Source: CAYNLK01 sp964398055 (GTDB lineage: Bacteria; Chloroflexota; Anaerolineae; 4572-78; J111). From it: a stretch of 52,054 nucleotides of DNA. The notes under the pieces were generated by a model, which saw only the letters and a list, made by a program, of their open reading frames with translations, had not been told where the DNA came from and did no database searches. The translations under genes and the position numbers were made by a program. The stretch is taken from contig CAYNLK010000042.1 of NCBI GenBank assembly GCA_964398055.1, positions 1-52,054 of the forward strand, in the 5' to 3' direction. Below, one piece after another: positions 51,421 to 52,054 of this stretch (the first letter of the stretch is position 1; each line of letters starts with the position of its first letter).

Positions 51421-52054
51421 CTAAGAATTAAAGCCTTCTACCAGATAGGCCGCCAAGTCGGCCTCGGTGTCGGGGTGCTTGGAGACAATCGTGCGGGGAA
51501 TGACTTGCACCAGGTTAGAAACATGTTCAAATACCGCCGGACTGATGATGACCTCACCCGGGCCGGCGCCATCGCAATAGCGATTAGTTCGATTGACGGC
51601 ATCACCGATGACGGTGAACTCCATGTGCTCTTCTGAGCCGATGAAGCCGTGCAGCACCGCGCCGGTATGGATGCCGATGCCCACCTGACAGACCGGTAAC
51701 CCACGGGCGGCGCGCTGCTCTCTCAGCCGGTCAATGGCGGCCTGCATCTCTGTGGCTGCCCGCACCGCATTTTCCCACTGCCGCTCATCCGGATCGGGGC
51801 TGCCAAAGACGGCCAGAATGGCATCGCCGACGTATTTATCGATGGTGCCGTTATATTTGAAGATGATGGGAATACAGGCGCTAAACAGCTCGTTGAGCAT
51901 AGCCACCACCTCATTTGGCTCCATCTGGGCAGTGAGTGAGGTAAAGCCCCGCACATCGGAGGTGAGAATAGTGGCCTGGTCGGCCCGCTTGCCGCCCAGG
52001 CGCAGTGGGCTGGTCTCTTTCAGCAGTCGTTCCAGCCGCTCGGCCACCTGCGGC
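51421..52054 (-). CDS. Adenylate/guanylate cyclase catalytic domain, 5' end outside window
   Basis: The C-terminal 210 or so residues of a class III nucleotide cyclase. ATILTSDVRGFTSLTAQMEP carries the first metal Asp; KYVGDAILAVFG carries the second; GIGIHTGAVLHGFIGSEEHMEFTVIGDAVN is the characteristic end of the domain. The frame stays open to the window edge, so upstream sensory domains are missing. It could supply the cyclic nucleotide read by a Crp-type regulator, but there is no direct link in this window. Confidence 0.88.
   Translation of the reverse strand, partial: PQVAERLERLLKETSPLRLGGKRADQATILTSDVRGFTSLTAQMEPNEVVAMLNELFSACIPIIFKYNGTIDKYVGDAILAVFGSPDPDERQWENAVRAATEMQAAIDRLREQRAARGLPVCQVGIGIHTGAVLHGFIGSEEHMEFTVIGDAVNRTNRYCDGAGPGEVIISPAVFEHVSNLVQVIPRTIVSKHPDTEADLAAYLVEGFNS

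Overview
The window looks like an accessory chromosomal region of an anaerobic or facultative member of the Chloroflexota (Anaerolineae-like). This is inferred from gene content and style only: GC-rich coding DNA, AGGAG-type ribosome sites, paired histidine kinases and NarL regulators, YlbF-like, FmdB-like and RACo-like genes, large ATPase-TPR-LuxR regulators, and short palindromic intergenic repeats. No rRNA, tRNA, CRISPR array, phage gene or transposase was seen. Almost all of 1-43.6 kb is on the + strand in tight, often overlapping runs; the last 8 kb is looser and partly on the - strand.

Layout. (1) 0-3.2 kb: thiol-redox genes (a truncated CcdA-like protein and a two-thioredoxin/VKOR fusion), an FmdB zinc ribbon and UspA. 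(2) 3.2-8.6 kb: a HyuA-like ASKHA ATPase without HyuB, two proteins with a CFeSP-type 4Fe-4S domain, a PIG-L deacetylase and XdhC; no molybdenum hydroxylase is present. (3) 8.6-13.1 kb: small redox genes, namely a Cys-Cys protein, a SufC-like protein without Walker A, a SufB/D-like scaffold, a YlbF-like pair, a CMD/AhpD protein, a monothiol thioredoxin-fold protein, an orphan cNMP-binding protein, an ArsR and a CooT-like protein. (4) 13.1-16.8 kb: a GH100/GDE-type glycosidase, then mogA, a CsoR-like sensor, moeA and an ArsR. (5) 16.8-25.2 kb: histidine kinase and response regulator, then a molybdopterin oxidoreductase operon (TorD, catalytic subunit, TorD, HybA-like, HybB-like, FdhD) ending in a terminator. 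(6) 25.3-32.3 kb: YnfA, then an arsR-arsD-arsA operon continuing into a RACo-like ATPase, a second YlbF-like pair, an HFCD flavoprotein, FmdB and a thioredoxin-fold protein; no arsenite pump is present. (7) 32.3-41.2 kb: a PhnD-like lipoprotein, histidine kinase, response regulator and a ttrBCA-like oxidoreductase, then a terminator and cytochrome c. (8) 41.3-43.6 kb: FmdE, CMD and polyferredoxin genes. (9) 43.6-52 kb: a decayed stretch, methyltransferase, ATPase-LuxR regulator, DUF5996 protein, trans-sulfuration enzyme, a nested inverted-repeat element and a nucleotide cyclase cut by the window edge.

How it fits together. The centre is two membrane-anchored, Tat-exported molybdo-enzymes that probably respire oxyanions of sulfur, arsenic or selenium. 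Each follows its own two-component system and each has nearly the same CRP/FNR-type 17-mer upstream. Genes for molybdenum insertion, chaperones, FdhD and thiol redox serve them. Around them are metalloid sensors (three ArsR with three thiol layouts, one CsoR) and an unusual ArsA/RACo/YlbF operon whose small proteins carry Cys-Cys tails. That operon and its partial double at 8.6-12.8 kb are the best candidates for an undescribed system, perhaps ATP-driven handling of a thiol-bound metalloid or an Fe-S cofactor.
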